NCBI GenBank assembly: GCA_032164245.1
Contig: JAVMKO010000002.1
Coordinates: 92,641,340-92,705,339 of the forward strand
Reading direction: 5' to 3'
Length of the DNA: 64,000 nucleotides
Source of the DNA: Sternotherus odoratus
Taxonomy: Eukaryota > Chordata > Testudines > Kinosternidae
Numbering within the stretch: the stretch's first letter is position 1; each line of letters starts with the position of its first letter. The notes below the pieces were generated by a model. The model was not told the origin of the DNA and did no database searches. It saw only the letters and a list, made by a program, of their open reading frames with translations. Both the position numbers and the translations under genes were made by a program. Shown here one piece after another: positions 11,595 through 22,230 of the stretch.

Positions 11595-12140
11595 TTTTAG
11601 GAGATGAGGGCCTGGATTAGAGCATTACCTTTGGACAAGGAGGAAAAGCTGGAGTGTAGGACCATAGTGTAAGCAGAATTGGCAAGATATAGTCCATGTC
11701 TGCAGGTGTGGGGAAAGAAAGGGAGGAATTGGAGATGCAGGAAATGGAGGGGGTTTCTGAGGAAAGATCATGACTTCAGCTTAACCATGACTACAACTGA
11801 TAAGATAGAGATCATATTTTGCATAATAGAATGTATTTAGATTCTATACCAGTGGGTGTTCCAGGTGTCTGAGAACATAGGAGTATTCCACGCCACAAAA
11901 CCCAGGATGCAATATTTGGCAAGGGAGCTCTTGCTTCCTGGAGTCGGGAGCTTCGTGGTCAGCCCACATGGGAGTCGAGGGGTTTTATACAGTCTTCTAT
12001 TCTCAGTCACTTTTCTACCCTTCTGCTGGCTCTGCTGTGGCTGTAATCATGACACACAGGCACAACTGTACAGCAGGGACAGTTGACAGTATGCGCCGAG
12101 ACTGTAATGCGTCTGTAAACTGATTGTGGACAGGCCAAGA

Positions 12141-12580
12141 CAGGCCATCCTTAGCATTTATGGGGCCCTTTGCAGTTTTATTAAACTGGTGCCCCTATGC
12201 CCATCTTGGGGCACAGCCACCACCCCTGACCATGGACCCCCAAAAGATCGCCCCCATTGCTGACACACATTGAGTTTTGTATGCAGCAAATGCTGCAGCA
12301 GCCCGGCAGAAGGGGGACGAGGCAACAAAGGATACCGAGCCTCCTGGCCTGCCTCCTGGCGGCAGAGAGTCACTTCCCTGCAGAGACACCCCCCTACCCT
12401 CTCCCTCATGCAGACTGCACCATGCTGGCACATTCGACTCTGTGAATACGGCCCCTGCCTAAGGAGACTGCAGTGCATACTGTGTGTGTGTGGGAGCTGA
12501 CCAGCTCTTATCTGTTGTCCCAGTGGGGCCCAAAATTTTCAGGTGCCCTATATAGCCACATATGCCTAAGGGCAGTCCTG
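12141..12580 (+). mobile_element. Non-autonomous hAT element (440 bp)
   Basis: The left end is CAGGCCATCCTTAG and the right end is CTAAGGGCAGTCCTG, imperfect inverted repeats. The flanks are GGCCAAGA (12133-12140) and GGCCAAGG (12581-12588), matching at 7 of 8 positions. That fits an 8-bp hAT target duplication with one later mutation. There is no transposase homology inside; the open frames on both strands are GC-driven. Confidence 0.8.
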
Positions 12581-12882
12581 GGCCAAGGACACCTTTTTTC
12601 ACCCTTTCCAGCCCAAAGACACAGTTGAAGTGGAATGTGTGAAATACCCTCATAGAGATGCTTTGATTTTACTGTTGGCCATGGTTTGCAGGTTTTATGA
12701 AAATCCATAGCTAATCTTCTTAGTGTATGCGCAAGTGACTCAGGTGGCACAAAACCAGGATTCATCCCCGAATTTGGTCCGCTGGTGGGATCATTAGCTA
12801 CTCTGGCCTGGACCAGATGCAGACTGGGAGTGCTACGTGAATGCTGATCCATGCCCCCCCATAATTAAATGAGATCGCATAT

Positions 12883-13006
12883 CAGAGGTGCTAGAACTAG
12901 AACTACAGCACCCCCTGGCTTGAAGGGGTTTCCATTATATACAGGGTTTACAGTTCGGTTCAACGGCTTTCAGCATCTCCACTATACAAATTATAGTGCT
13001 ACATAT
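12883..13006 (+). mobile_element. hAT-type MITE, family B copy 1 (right end decayed)
   Basis: It begins CAGAGGTGCTAGAAC and contains 'cagcaccccctggcttgaag' and 'ggtttacagttcggttcaac'. The same words occur, inverted, in the element at 23401-23534, which shows this is a repeated family. The right end should read as an inverted CAG..GTGCT but is mutated, so no target duplication can be read. Confidence 0.65.
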
Positions 13007-13009
13007 TAT

Positions 13010-13260
13010 GCCAGGTATAGTGGTTAGTGGTACTGTAGTAATGCCTAGACACCCCAACTGTGAGATTGTGTCCCATTGCACTAATTCCCACGTGCACACA
13101 TGGTGAGGGGCTGTCTCTGCCCCAAAGAGCGCGTGGTCTATAGACAAGACAGACAAAGGAATGTGGGGAAAGGAGCGACAGAGGGGTGAATTGACCCTAA
13201 CCATGATTAAAAATCACGTCAATGACAGAGCCAGGGATGGATAATTCTCAAATTCTGCAG
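13010..13260 (-). repeat. MIR-like SINE, minus orientation
   Basis: The blocks 'agtggtactgtagtaatgcc', 'gctgtctctgccccaaagag' and 'gtctatagacaagacagaca' occur in the order expected for the minus strand of the amniote MIR-like SINE. The tRNA-like head is not clear. Confidence 0.65.
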
Positions 13261-13580
13261 CACACACATGTGGACCTGGGCCAGCAACTTCAAGCAACAG
13301 AGCAGCAACACTGAAAGGGAGTAGTAGTCAATTATCTTCTGGGCCCTGCAAAGAGAACCTGAACATAGAAGTCCAATCACATAACCTAGAAGCCTAGGCC
13401 CATTGGGGATGCAGTATTTTCAGGGAATGGATGGTAGGGGTCTGTAGATGTTTCTAGAAGTTTTAGATAAGCATCCTGACTTCTGGATGCTTATCTGAGC
13501 CTCTGTGCTTGTTTAGCAGTTAGCTCATCCCCTTCATTAGCGATTACTCTGACGGGACTGAATTATAGTCACTTAACTAT

Positions 13581-13605
13581 GCGGGAGTAACTATGACTCT
13601 CTTAA
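13581..13605 (+). other. 28S rRNA fragment ending at the R2 insertion site
   Basis: These 25 bases match the conserved 28S rRNA stretch that begins GCGGGAGTAACTATGACTC and ends CTCTTAA. R2 retrotransposons cut 28S genes immediately after this TTAA. The bases that follow in a normal 28S gene (GGTAGCC) are absent; the sequence switches to TGTGTTCTACC. The 40 bases upstream do not match 28S as I know it, so this is a short captured piece, not a ribosomal gene. Confidence 0.8.
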
Positions 13606-14375
13606 TGTGTTCTACCTGGGGAGTCGGGCGTCTGAGGCTATGAAGAGGCAGCTTCGTTGAGGGGGGAAGGTTGTCTCCTCCCGAGTGGCCGGGGCTCCGG
13701 TTGGTTAAGGAGGTAGCATCTTTCCTCTTGAGGCTCGCTGATTCCTCTCAGTCATCTGATCCTTTTAGGGGAACAGTATCTGGTTCTCCTAATCGGTCTA
13801 ATTACTGGGGCAGCGATAATAACAGGTCCTTAACCTTCCTGCGGTGCCTGCCGGATGCCACCTATATGGTGGTGACCAAGAGGACCTGCTGCCATATGCC
13901 TCTGCTGGGTTATGGGCTGAAAAGACCCTGTGAGAGAAGTCTCAACACGGCTGTGTTCGAGAAAAACCAGAACGCTTGAGTAGACGAGTCCGTAGGCTCA
14001 CGAGAAAATGCCCAACTGTTGCATTGAGAATGGCGGGGTTCTCTTGAAATGACCATCTACGCCAACCACTCCAGAGCTGGAGGTGGCAGTTGCTTTTCGA
14101 ATGATGGGCCTGGAAACCGGGACCCTCCAGACCTTGAAAAAGATCAGCAAAGTCTTCGGACGCTGTTGCTTAAGAAGGATCTGATGACTACTGTTCCATG
14201 AGGTCTTTCCCTCATGTGATGTCTTTCTCTTCATTTTCCTACTATTCTTTTTCCATTCTTACCTTTTCCCCTTCCACGGGATTCTCGTGATGATTATATT
14301 ACTCATGCTCGCTGTGACAAACATGACGTAGGGTTGGATGGGACACTCGAGAGCAAACCATCGCTCCGAATAACC
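13606..14375 (+). mobile_element. Probable R2-like retrotransposon remnant (short, internally deleted)
   Basis: The segment starts exactly where an R2 element starts after the 28S target (13606) and runs to an A-rich stretch near 14375. It is richer in CpG than its surroundings. The only sizeable frame (13671-13979, 102 codons) shows no zinc finger, reverse transcriptase or endonuclease motif. With about 770 bp it is far shorter than a full R2 (over 3 kb), so it may be the 5' and 3' untranslated ends joined by a deletion, or a non-autonomous derivative. The assignment rests on the 28S junction, not on protein homology. The 3' boundary is a guess. Confidence 0.5.
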
Positions 14376-15474
14376 CAAAAAAGAAACCCACCCGGGTTTT
14401 CAAAATAGATAAAGTCTTTTGTTCATTCTTTTGGAAGTATTAACAGCTTTGCAAATCCTTGCCATGTAAATATCAGAAACAAGATGACTATTAGAACAGT
14501 CCACTGTTGTTTAAAGAGACATTATACCAGAATATAGAAATTGGATGTCTAAGAGGCTGAGCAGCACTGCAACACCTATGCCATGTTCTTTCTAGTGATT
14601 TTATAAAACTGTGTAATCGGAGATATCACTCATTTAACAGACCCAACATGTCCATCAAATGCTAATGTATAAAAATATTGGACAGTTGTGTTGGCTTTCT
14701 GCAGGTGAATGTACTTTGGGTGTTAAATATTATGACTGATAATCTTCTGAGCTGGTCCTTGACTTTTAAAAGACATTCATATTCATATTTTAATGGCCTC
14801 CATTGAAGTGATTCTGATTATAGCTTCAGGTGGAAGGAAGAGCATCCATTAGCACCCTTTTCTTCACACAGTGACTTCAAAATTAGGAACTTTCCACATA
14901 TGTTGGATGCATTTGCTGTGATCCGTATGTTTATTTCTTTAAAATCAACTGTATGCACAACCTCAAATTGTAGAAAGGAATTTTGATCTGTAAAATATTT
15001 TTGAGAATGAAAGAAAACAAAAAACCTGGGTTTTTAAAGGATTTTCTTTGTTTGCAATAAGACGTGGTTCATTCAACGTACAGGAGTGTGGAATAATCAA
15101 TCTTAGGCAATGGATGCTTGGATTCCAATTTCTCACGTAATCTCATCTGTGTTCGCTGTGTGGAGCCGTTGCATGAACTATGGACCCACTAGAGCTCTGC
15201 AGCCATGGAAACGTACCCATTCTCTGGGGAAAAAACGAACACACCTGACGTGGTCTTCTAGATGCTCTCATATTCCCCAAGGCCTGCTGGGGAATGGGAC
15301 ATATTTCCTCCTTTACATGAGTGACCGGCAGCCTGGGGAATCTTACGGAGGCTGTCTGAAAACATTATCCTGGTGAACAGCTCTGAAAAGGGCTTGTATT
15401 CAAAGAAAGATGATGGTGGCCTGTCACATCTTGTTTTTAAAAAGAGCCCCGTAAGATAAAATAATTGTAAAATT
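14376..15474. other. Noncoding stretch without recognised features
   Basis: AT-rich up to about 15050, then more balanced. No repeat ends, exon or RNA gene that I can support. Confidence 0.5.
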
Positions 15475-15676
15475 ACTTCGCACTTTTATAGCACAATCTG
15501 CAAAGGGTGGTTCTTAATCCTCACAACTCCCCTGTGCTGTACATAGATAACTGTAATTATCTCCATTATCCACATGGGGAGTCTGGAATATAGAGGTGTG
15601 GTGAGTTGCTCAAACCCACACAGAAAGTGAAGGGGAGGAATTCTATACTTCCAACCCATTGATCGTTCCTCTAGAC
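15475..15676 (-). repeat. MIR-like SINE, minus orientation, cut by a hAT insertion
   Basis: It contains 'gcacttttatagcacaatct', 'taattatctccattatccac' and 'gttgctcaaacccacacag', the reversed SINE tail and core. The copy stops at 15676, where the hAT element begins. The short CTCTAGAC duplication on the far side may carry the rest. Confidence 0.7.
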
Positions 15677-16551
15677 CAGGGGTCTGCAACCTTTACCGCT
15701 CAAAGAGCCATTTGGACCCGTTTCCCACAGTAAAGAAAACACTGGGAGCCACAAAACCCTTTTGACATTTAAAATGAAATAACACTCTCTTCTTCCCTCC
15801 CCCTTCTTCCCTCCCCCACCCTCTTCTTCCCTCCCCCTCCCCTCCAGCCGTGCTCTCGCTCTTCTTCCTCCCCCCCGCTCCGGCCGTGCTCTCGCTCTTC
15901 TTCCCTCCCCCCCCCTCCGGCCGTGCTCTCGCTCTTCTTCCCTCCCTCCCCCCCCTCCGGCCGTGCTCTCGCTCTTCTTCCCTCCCTTCCCCCCCCCTCC
16001 GGCCGTGCTCTCGCTCTTCTTCCCTCCCTCCCCCCCCCTCCAGCCGTGCTCTCGCTCTTCTTCTTCCCCCCCTTCCTCCCCCCCCGCTCCCCCCCCTTCC
16101 TCCCCCCCGCTCCGGCCGTGCTCTCGCTCTTCTTCCCTCCCCCTCCCCTCCAGTCGTGCTCTCGCTCTTCTTCCTCCCCCCCCTCCCCCAGCTTGCCTTG
16201 CCTTGCCTTGCCTTGTGCCCCGGCCCCGGCTCGCTCTTATCCGCCGGCTCCGCCGCGCTTCGCCTCCTGCCCCGGCCCCGGCCCCGGGCCCGACTCGCAC
16301 TTCTCCGCCGGCTCCGCCTCTCCTCGTGCCCCGGCCCCGGCTCCGCCTCCGTTCTTCTCCCCCCCCGCCGCTCGCCTCTTATTGACCCCGCCCCTCTCTT
16401 TCGGCTGCGGCTCCGCGCACTGGTTGGACAGTGCTGGCGGGCCACATAGAAAACAGTCTGCGGGACGGTTAAAATTAGCACACACAGGGAGCCGCATCGG
16501 AGGGATGAAAGAGCCGCATGTGGCTCCGGAGCCGCGGGTTGCCGACCCCTG
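15677..16551. mobile_element. Non-autonomous hAT element with internal minisatellite (875 bp)
   Basis: The left end CAGGGGTCTGCAACC and the right end GGTTGCCGACCCCTG are inverted repeats of the CAGGGGTCGGCAACC class. The flanks CTCTAGAC (15669-15676) and CTCTAGAC (16552-16559) are identical 8-bp target duplications. The interior is very GC-rich and carries a pyrimidine-rich tandem array (separate entry). No transposase is present. Long frames on both strands within it, such as one of 262 codons on the minus strand rich in Arg, Glu and Gly, come from the repeat array and are not genes. Confidence 0.92.
15840..16185. repeat. Minisatellite, units of about 36-40 bp
   Basis: About eight imperfect copies of a unit built from 'cggccgtgctctcgctcttc' plus a pyrimidine run of variable length. 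The variable C-runs suggest slippage. It lies wholly inside the hAT element. Confidence 0.85.
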
Positions 16552-16559
16552 CTCTAGAC

Positions 16560-17654
16560 TGCCCTGCCAGTCTGACAGAAAAAAGGATGGGATCCTCCTA
16601 GCCCCTACAACCACATTTCTAACCCCTTTGAACTGCAGTAACTCTCGTCTTCAGTAGTTTTAGTACACAACAAAGAGAGAGGGTCATGGAACCATACAGG
16701 GCTGGTGGAGGACATTGAATGGGATGCTCTGTGGCTCCTGTCTTCACAGGTGGCGTAGATCTCTTCACCATACATTTGCCCATGGCCTGACCATCCTCAG
16801 GGTTGGGTGGCTCAGCGGATAGCCAGATTGAGTGGTGCTTCCATACCCATTGCCGACTTGTAAATTGGCCAGAGGATATGGCTCTGACAGATCTGTGGCT
16901 TTAAACCTAGAATGCACATTTCCACATTAAAAACAAATTTTTGGAACTCTCTATATTTTACCACTTATGACTCTCAAATACAGATCTAACCAGGAAGTGA
17001 TGAATGTTTGGGAGTCAAATTCTGCATTGTCTTAATTTCCAAGAATCAAAGAAGATTCAAAGAAAAACCACATGTAGCAATATTCTGACTCCTAAGGGGC
17101 ATGTTTTCTGCTGCTTATACCACCCAGGAAGCTATGTAAACTGACAGCCAGGGTTGGGAAAAGTACATATCCCGAAGCTTAATATCAGACCTCTGCAGAT
17201 TCTAAGCACCACCTGTGTATAGATACTGGAGTGCATCCAAGAGGAGGCTGAGGAGAGAGACAAAAATGAGATGATCCTAACAGCAGGAGGAGGCAGTAGA
17301 ACCAATTCAGTGTTTAGATGACAGTGTTGTAGGAAGTTTGCTTTACAAATCCACTGCTGTTTAGAAAGCTGATGCTGTAATACAGAACACAGCACTGGAA
17401 GTCCCAAGATGGCAAAAGATTAATGAGCACGGGTTAGGTTTTTAACAGCTTCTGGTTGATATTTTCCCCCATCACATACATAATAGTATGCAAATACAAA
17501 CAAAGTAGTTAAATATTAACATAATTTTTAAAATAGATAATAAATAGCAGCACATGCCAGAGCTCCTACATCTAACAATGAAACCATCATAAGTTATCAG
17601 TTCCAAAATGAGTTCAACAGAAATGATATTGAGAGAGTGGGAGGAGGTCATCAT
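16560..17654. other. Noncoding stretch without recognised features
   Basis: No repeat ends or coding evidence. The 91-codon minus-strand frame at 17132-17407 has no known domain. Confidence 0.45.
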
Positions 17655-17765
17655 TAGTTAATACTTATATAGAGCCATCAATTTTCGTGGGGCCTTACAG
17701 AAATCTCAGTCTTTGTGGAGAAGAGTTTACAATCTAAGGACCTGGGCCTGAGTAATTAACACAGC
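17655..17765 (-). repeat. MIR-like SINE fragment, minus orientation
   Basis: 'acttatatagagccatcaat' followed by 'gaagagtttacaatctaagg' matches the reversed tail of the same SINE type seen elsewhere in the window. Head and core are missing. Confidence 0.5.
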
Positions 17766-18266
17766 TGTTAATGTCAAGAGGGGTATGATGATTTACACCA
17801 GCTAAGGATCTGGCATTACATAAATTGCCTTTATTGCATTTTTACTGTTCATACCTCAGCATCAGGTTGTGGCTACAGCTGGCCAAAGTCTTCCTCAAAG
17901 ATTCCAATTTTGGAATGGATTTCATCATCCTTGGTCATGTCCTCTGTGTTCACTTTCTGTGAACATTCCTGCAATCAAGTTTTGACGGCACAAATATCAC
18001 CCGGAAGGAAATTTGAAAGAGGCACATGCCTTTTCGGGAGCCAAATTTTGAATCTGCAGCCACAATTATTTGTGCCAGATGTGCTCGTGCACTCATTCAT
18101 TCTGGAGATAGAAATAATACGAGGTGACCACGCACAATTATCCATCAGAATATCAATTACTGGGCAGTGCATAGAGTTAAAAAATGTTGCCCTCAAATTG
18201 GTTGAATGCTTACAGAAGAACTTGAAGGAAATATGATCTTCTTACAGAATTTCCATGAGCAGAAGA
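17766..18266. other. Noncoding; possible conserved element at 17900-18240
   Basis: A 108-codon plus-strand frame (17910-18236) spans this part without a recognised domain. The stretch has balanced composition, intact CpG sites and homeodomain-type AT words such as 'cacaattat', unlike its decayed surroundings, which is why I flag it as a possible conserved noncoding element. Confidence 0.3.
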
Positions 18267-18274
18267 GGCTAAAT

Positions 18275-19932
18275 CAGGGGTCTCAAACACGTGGCCCGCG
18301 GGCCACATGCGGCCCTCAGGACCCTTTTGTGTGGCCCGCCAAGCTGTGCGGGCAGACTCCGGGCGCCGGGGCTACACGCTTCCCCCCTCGCCCTGAACCA
18401 TGCTGGGTAGGCAACACTCCCGGGGCCAGGGCTGCGTGCTCCCCACCTCCTCCAGTGCCGCGCCGGCAGCACTCTGGGGGCTGGGGCTGCATGCTGTCCC
18501 CTGGACCCATGCTAGGGGATCCGCGTGAGTCTCTCCCAGGGATGGGGGGGGGGCGAGACTTGTGTCCCTTGTGACTCTGGGTTAACGGGTCGCGAGGAGG
18601 GGGGTGCTTGGCAACCCCCCCCCCCCGGCCGGGGTTCTTTGCATGAGCCGACGGCACGTGTGCAACAGGTGCCCGGAAGGGGCGAGGGGCGCGTGCCTGG
18701 GCTTCCACGCGCCGCTGAAGAGAAAGTCCCTGATTTCCGGGAATCCCTCCAACCCCCCCCCCCCCGACCCGTGCACGTGCCCGAGCCCGGCCCAGCCCCC
18801 GGCGCTGCGAGCGGGACCGGGAGTCGCAGACCAGCCCGGGAGTCCTGCATGCGCGAGACGCTCCCTGCCCGACCCGGAGGCGCCGCCAGATACCGGGGGG
18901 GGGGGGGGAGGGGTGTTAGGGGTACCCCGGGGGGAGGGGTTGGAGGGTACCCGGGAGGTTAGGGGGATACCCCAGGGCAGCAGGGGTATGCACGGGGATC
19001 AGCCCATGGAGCTGTGCACGTCGGCAGCACTCCGGGGGCCAGAGCTGCGCGCTGTCCCCCTCCTCTGGAGCCACACGGAGCAGCTAGGAGCCTCATGGTA
19101 AGGGGGCCCAGGACGGGGGAGGGGGAGTTTAGATAAGGGGCAGGTGCAGTCAGGGGACAGGGAGCAGGGTGGGTTGGATAGGGGGTGGGGTTGTAGGGTG
19201 ATGGTTAGGGAGCGGGAGGGTGGATAGGGGGCAGGGCAGTCAGGGAACAGGGAACAGGAGATTGGGTAGGGGGTGAGGTCCTGGAAGGTGGTCGGGGGTG
19301 AGGGATCTCTGGAAGGGGCACTCAGGGGACAAGGTCAGGGGAGTTGGCTGGGTCAGGGATTCTGAGGGGGCAGTCGGGGGCGGGACATGGGAGGGGGCTG
19401 GATAGGGGGCAGGGTCTTCACTACCCGGCCCTCCATATAATTTTCCAAACCCGATGTGGCCCCTCCGCTAGAAGACATAAGGCAGCTCCCCCACCCTCCC
19501 TTGGGTCCTTTGCATAGGTCCGCTCCTCTGTCCCTTTCTTCCCTTCTGAGAGCCTTTTTCAGCCTCCCCCCCCCTCCCGCTTGATACTGGGTAGAAACCT
19601 GTTTGCATTCCCCACACCCCGCACTCCTCCTGCACTCCCTGTCCTGAGCCACCTGCTGCCGCACCCCTCGCCCCTCTTGCACCCCACACACCAACTCCCT
19701 GCCCCCTGCCACATCCTGCACACCTCCTGCACTCCCTGCTGGCAGGAAGGGGACAGCGTTGGGGAAGGGGTTGGAAAGGGGTGGGAAGAGGCGGGGCAAG
19801 GATGGGGCGTCATGGTAGGGGTGGAGTGGGGGCGGGGGCGGGAACAGCGAGGGGGCGTGTCAATGATGCGGCCCTCGGGCTAATGCACTTGTCCTTATGT
19901 GGCCCTCGTGTCATTTGAGTTTGAGACCCCTG
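18275..19932. mobile_element. Large non-autonomous hAT element (1658 bp)
   Basis: The left end CAGGGGTCTCAAACACG and the right end GTTTGAGACCCCTG are inverted repeats. The flanks GGCTAAAT (18267-18274) and GGCTAAAT (19933-19940) are identical 8-bp duplications. Sub-terminal text is rich in 'gtggcccgcgggcc'-type words, as is common in this hAT class. The interior is GC-rich with C-runs near 18615 and 18755, a G-run near 18895, and a degenerate G-rich repeat ('ggggcagggcagtcagggga') from about 19100 to 19420. There is no transposase homology; the many open frames (up to 165 codons) are effects of composition. Confidence 0.92.
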
Positions 19933-19940
19933 GGCTAAAT

Positions 19941-21534
19941 TCATCCCATAAATGGTTCGTTGTGAATTATGTGCTCAGCTCTGTTTCTATTTGGATCCCA
20001 TAATCAGACTAAGAATTGAACAAACCTTTTATAACGTTAGTGTAGTTTATTACTTGACTGGATTTAGTTTCTGCTATTTCCCCTTGGTTTTTGTTTTTAA
20101 AGCAATATTTGTTACAAGAATCAATATCTTTCCATTTTCTGGTCTCTTCACAATCTTTGCCAGGAAATGGGAGGTATGGAAATGAGAGCACCTTCTCTGT
20201 AGTCTGTGGGCTGTTCTCCTTTGACCTTGTCATTAAAAGAGAGTCTATATGGTGACTTCTCCCTATGAGGCTGGAGAGACACACAGGCAAAGTGGATTGG
20301 AATACCCGCAGCCACGCAGCATAGCGCACAGCAAATTGCTAATGAATCTATATTTCAGTTTAGAGTACAAAGTATTAGCAAAAAAGAAAATTATCTCTGT
20401 GCTTTGTTTACTGCTCCCCCTCCCATTTTTCCTCCACCTCCACACATTTAATTAGAAAATCTGATGCAGCCAGAGACGTTATCTGCCATACAGTATGTGT
20501 TTGTGAGGAATGCATTCTTTGACGGAGCTGATAAGCATTCTGTGGTGTGGGTAGTTAATTGGTAGTGAAAAGGAAATGGCTGGACTAGCATATGAAAAAC
20601 TTCCTAACTGTTTCTCCTGCAGCTGGTCTCACTGGCAGTAGGTTCGTGAGCCAAGGTGTGGTGCACCAGTGGCTAGAAGGTCCTGCCAATATTGCCCTTC
20701 CCTGAGAAGAACTGCACAGAGCACCTGCACCTTTGGAAACAGTTCTAAGTCCTCCTCCTTATTTGCAAGGAAGCAGGAATGGGAATAAAATACAGTGATC
20801 CCAAGCAAGTAGGGCCAAATCCTCTCCTTGGGCCACATTAATCAACAAATATTTTGAGAACAGGACAAGGGGAAAGGTGAATTTATTGTGACTTTCCCTG
20901 CCAAAGCCAAATAAAGCTCATTTTAAAACACGCTGCAGTGGTTTGGGTTAGTGGAAAGATGTTGTCAGTGCTGGCGAACCCAATAGTGTCTCTTCTTGTT
21001 ATTTACTTTGTGTTGCAGACATGTGCAGTGTGCTGTTCCCTGATGTGCTCAGCTGCACCACTCTGGTGAACTGGTTGCAGTCAAATTTCCAAGACCCCGG
21101 CCCTTTCGAAGAAATCAATGCAGAGCTTGGGTTACTTCTTGTTACCCTGCTAACTGTTAACCACTCATTATATGCTCTGGGTCGAATCCTGCCCTGTGCT
21201 TGATGGGTATGATGATGGGGGGGGGGGGGAAGGGGAGGGGGAAGAGATGAAGAATCCTGCAGTGCTCTCCTGTAGTAGCAGGCAAGATTTATATCTAGCA
21301 CTTGAGAAAATGCTACAGTGGGGAGGAGGGCGAGAGGTGTTGGCCGTCATGGTCCCAAGGGCATAATCTTTGGGTTAGGGATCAGAGCTAGGCCTCCCGC
21401 TGACAGAAGCATGTGCACACACTTTTAGGAGAAGCAGTAAGGCACACGTGGCAACACTTTCCTTTTCCACCCACCCTCTGCCATTCTGTCTATACCAACA
21501 GGATTTTCTTGGGCCATATACTGTCCTTCTTGCA
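19941..21534. other. Noncoding; exon-like segment near 21020
   Basis: The stretch holds no recognised repeat. At 21019 a pyrimidine-rich acceptor-like sequence ('actttgtgttgcag') precedes an open segment starting ATGTGCAGTG at 21021 that stays open for 60 codons. I cannot assign it to a protein, and no donor site stands out, so it is not called a gene. A G-run lies at about 21218-21228. Confidence 0.35.
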
Positions 21535-21625
21535 TAGTTCTTGCATAGATGGACAGTTTCTGCCTTGAAGAGTTTACAGCCAGAAAACACAAAACCGCCT
21601 AAGACTAGAGGAAAAAGACACAAGT
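21535..21625 (-). repeat. MIR-like SINE fragment, minus orientation
   Basis: 'gacagtttctgccttgaaga' and 'gtttacagccagaaaacaca' correspond to the reversed internal part of the SINE. Short and diverged. Confidence 0.4.
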
Positions 21626-21649
21626 AAAGTGATCAAAGCAGTGATTGGC

Positions 21650-22230
21650 ACATGCTGGCCAATAATAGTTTATTCTTATTTATTGTTTGCATTACAGTGG
21701 CACCAGGGGTGAGAGTAAGCCAGTATGAGCCGGTACAGTGTACCGGTAAAAAGTGGCTGCCAGTAGGGGCCGGTACCTAGCTGACTTTAAAGCGCTGCTG
21801 TGGCAGTGTTTTAAGGACCCTGCTTAAAGCGCTGCTGTGGTAGTGTTTTAATGTCATTGCCCTTTTTGTCTCCCTTTCCCCCCCGGGCGACTGACCGGGG
21901 AGGGGGGGTGAGTGTGAAAGGAGCAGCTGCCCCGGGGCTCCAGTGGCAATTTAAAAGAGCCCAAGGCTCTGGCCACTGCTGCTCCTGCTGCAGCTCCAGC
22001 TCCGGACCCTTTAAATCAGCGCTGGAGCCCCGGATGGCGCAGGCCAGCCAACGTGGAAGGGCTGGGTGGAGGACGCTGACCCCAGCCCCTCCCCTTCCAC
22101 CCCAGGCCCCACCCCTGCCTCCAGGAGCGTAGAAATGACTTGTCTAAGGGGACACAGCTGATCAGTTGCCAATCTGGGAATGGAACCCTGGTCTCCTAAA
22201 TCTCAGTCCAATGTCCTATTTACTGGATCA
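21650..22230 (-). repeat. MIR-like SINE, minus orientation, split by a hAT-like insert
   Basis: The left part ends 'tgtttgcattacagtggcac' at 21703. The right part restarts near 22128 with 'gtagaaatgacttgtctaag' and runs to 'atttactggatcaccgtgtt'. The two parts are in the correct SINE order and are separated by GC-rich hAT-like sequence, so the insertion is younger than the SINE. Some internal SINE sequence is missing. Confidence 0.65.
21704..22115 (+). mobile_element. hAT-like non-autonomous element, GC-rich
   Basis: It begins CAGGGGTGAGAGTAAG and ends near CCACCCCTG, a short inverted CAGGGGTG repeat. The sub-terminal 'gagccggtacagtgtaccgg' is palindromic. The interior contains the near-repeat 'taaagcgctgctgtggcagtg / taaagcgctgctgtggtagtg' (21787 and 21826). 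No 8-bp duplication is readable, so the right end is uncertain. Confidence 0.6.

Larger units (their letters stand above)
10335..11780. repeat. Old interspersed-repeat sequence split by two hAT insertions
   Basis: The segments 10335-10737, 11119-11349 and 11595-11780 read like parts of old retroelement copies. The first begins with SINE-like text ('aggagtttacacactaaacc' near 10396); the others have a LINE-like style ('gaagccagtgaaagggttca' near 11199). They are interrupted by the hAT elements at 10738 and 11350. I cannot name the family from the sequence alone. Confidence 0.35.

Noticed and set aside
13581..13605. A ribosomal RNA gene
   Set aside because: Only 25 bases match 28S; the flanks on both sides do not, so it is a captured fragment.
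15671..16481. Long minus-strand frames (209 and 262 codons) rich in Arg, Glu and Gly
   Set aside because: They lie in the minisatellite of a hAT element with perfect 8-bp duplications; frames exist on both strands and repeat with the unit.
17910..18236. 108-codon frame as a protein-coding gene
   Set aside because: No known domain, no splice or promoter context. Kept only as a possible conserved noncoding element.
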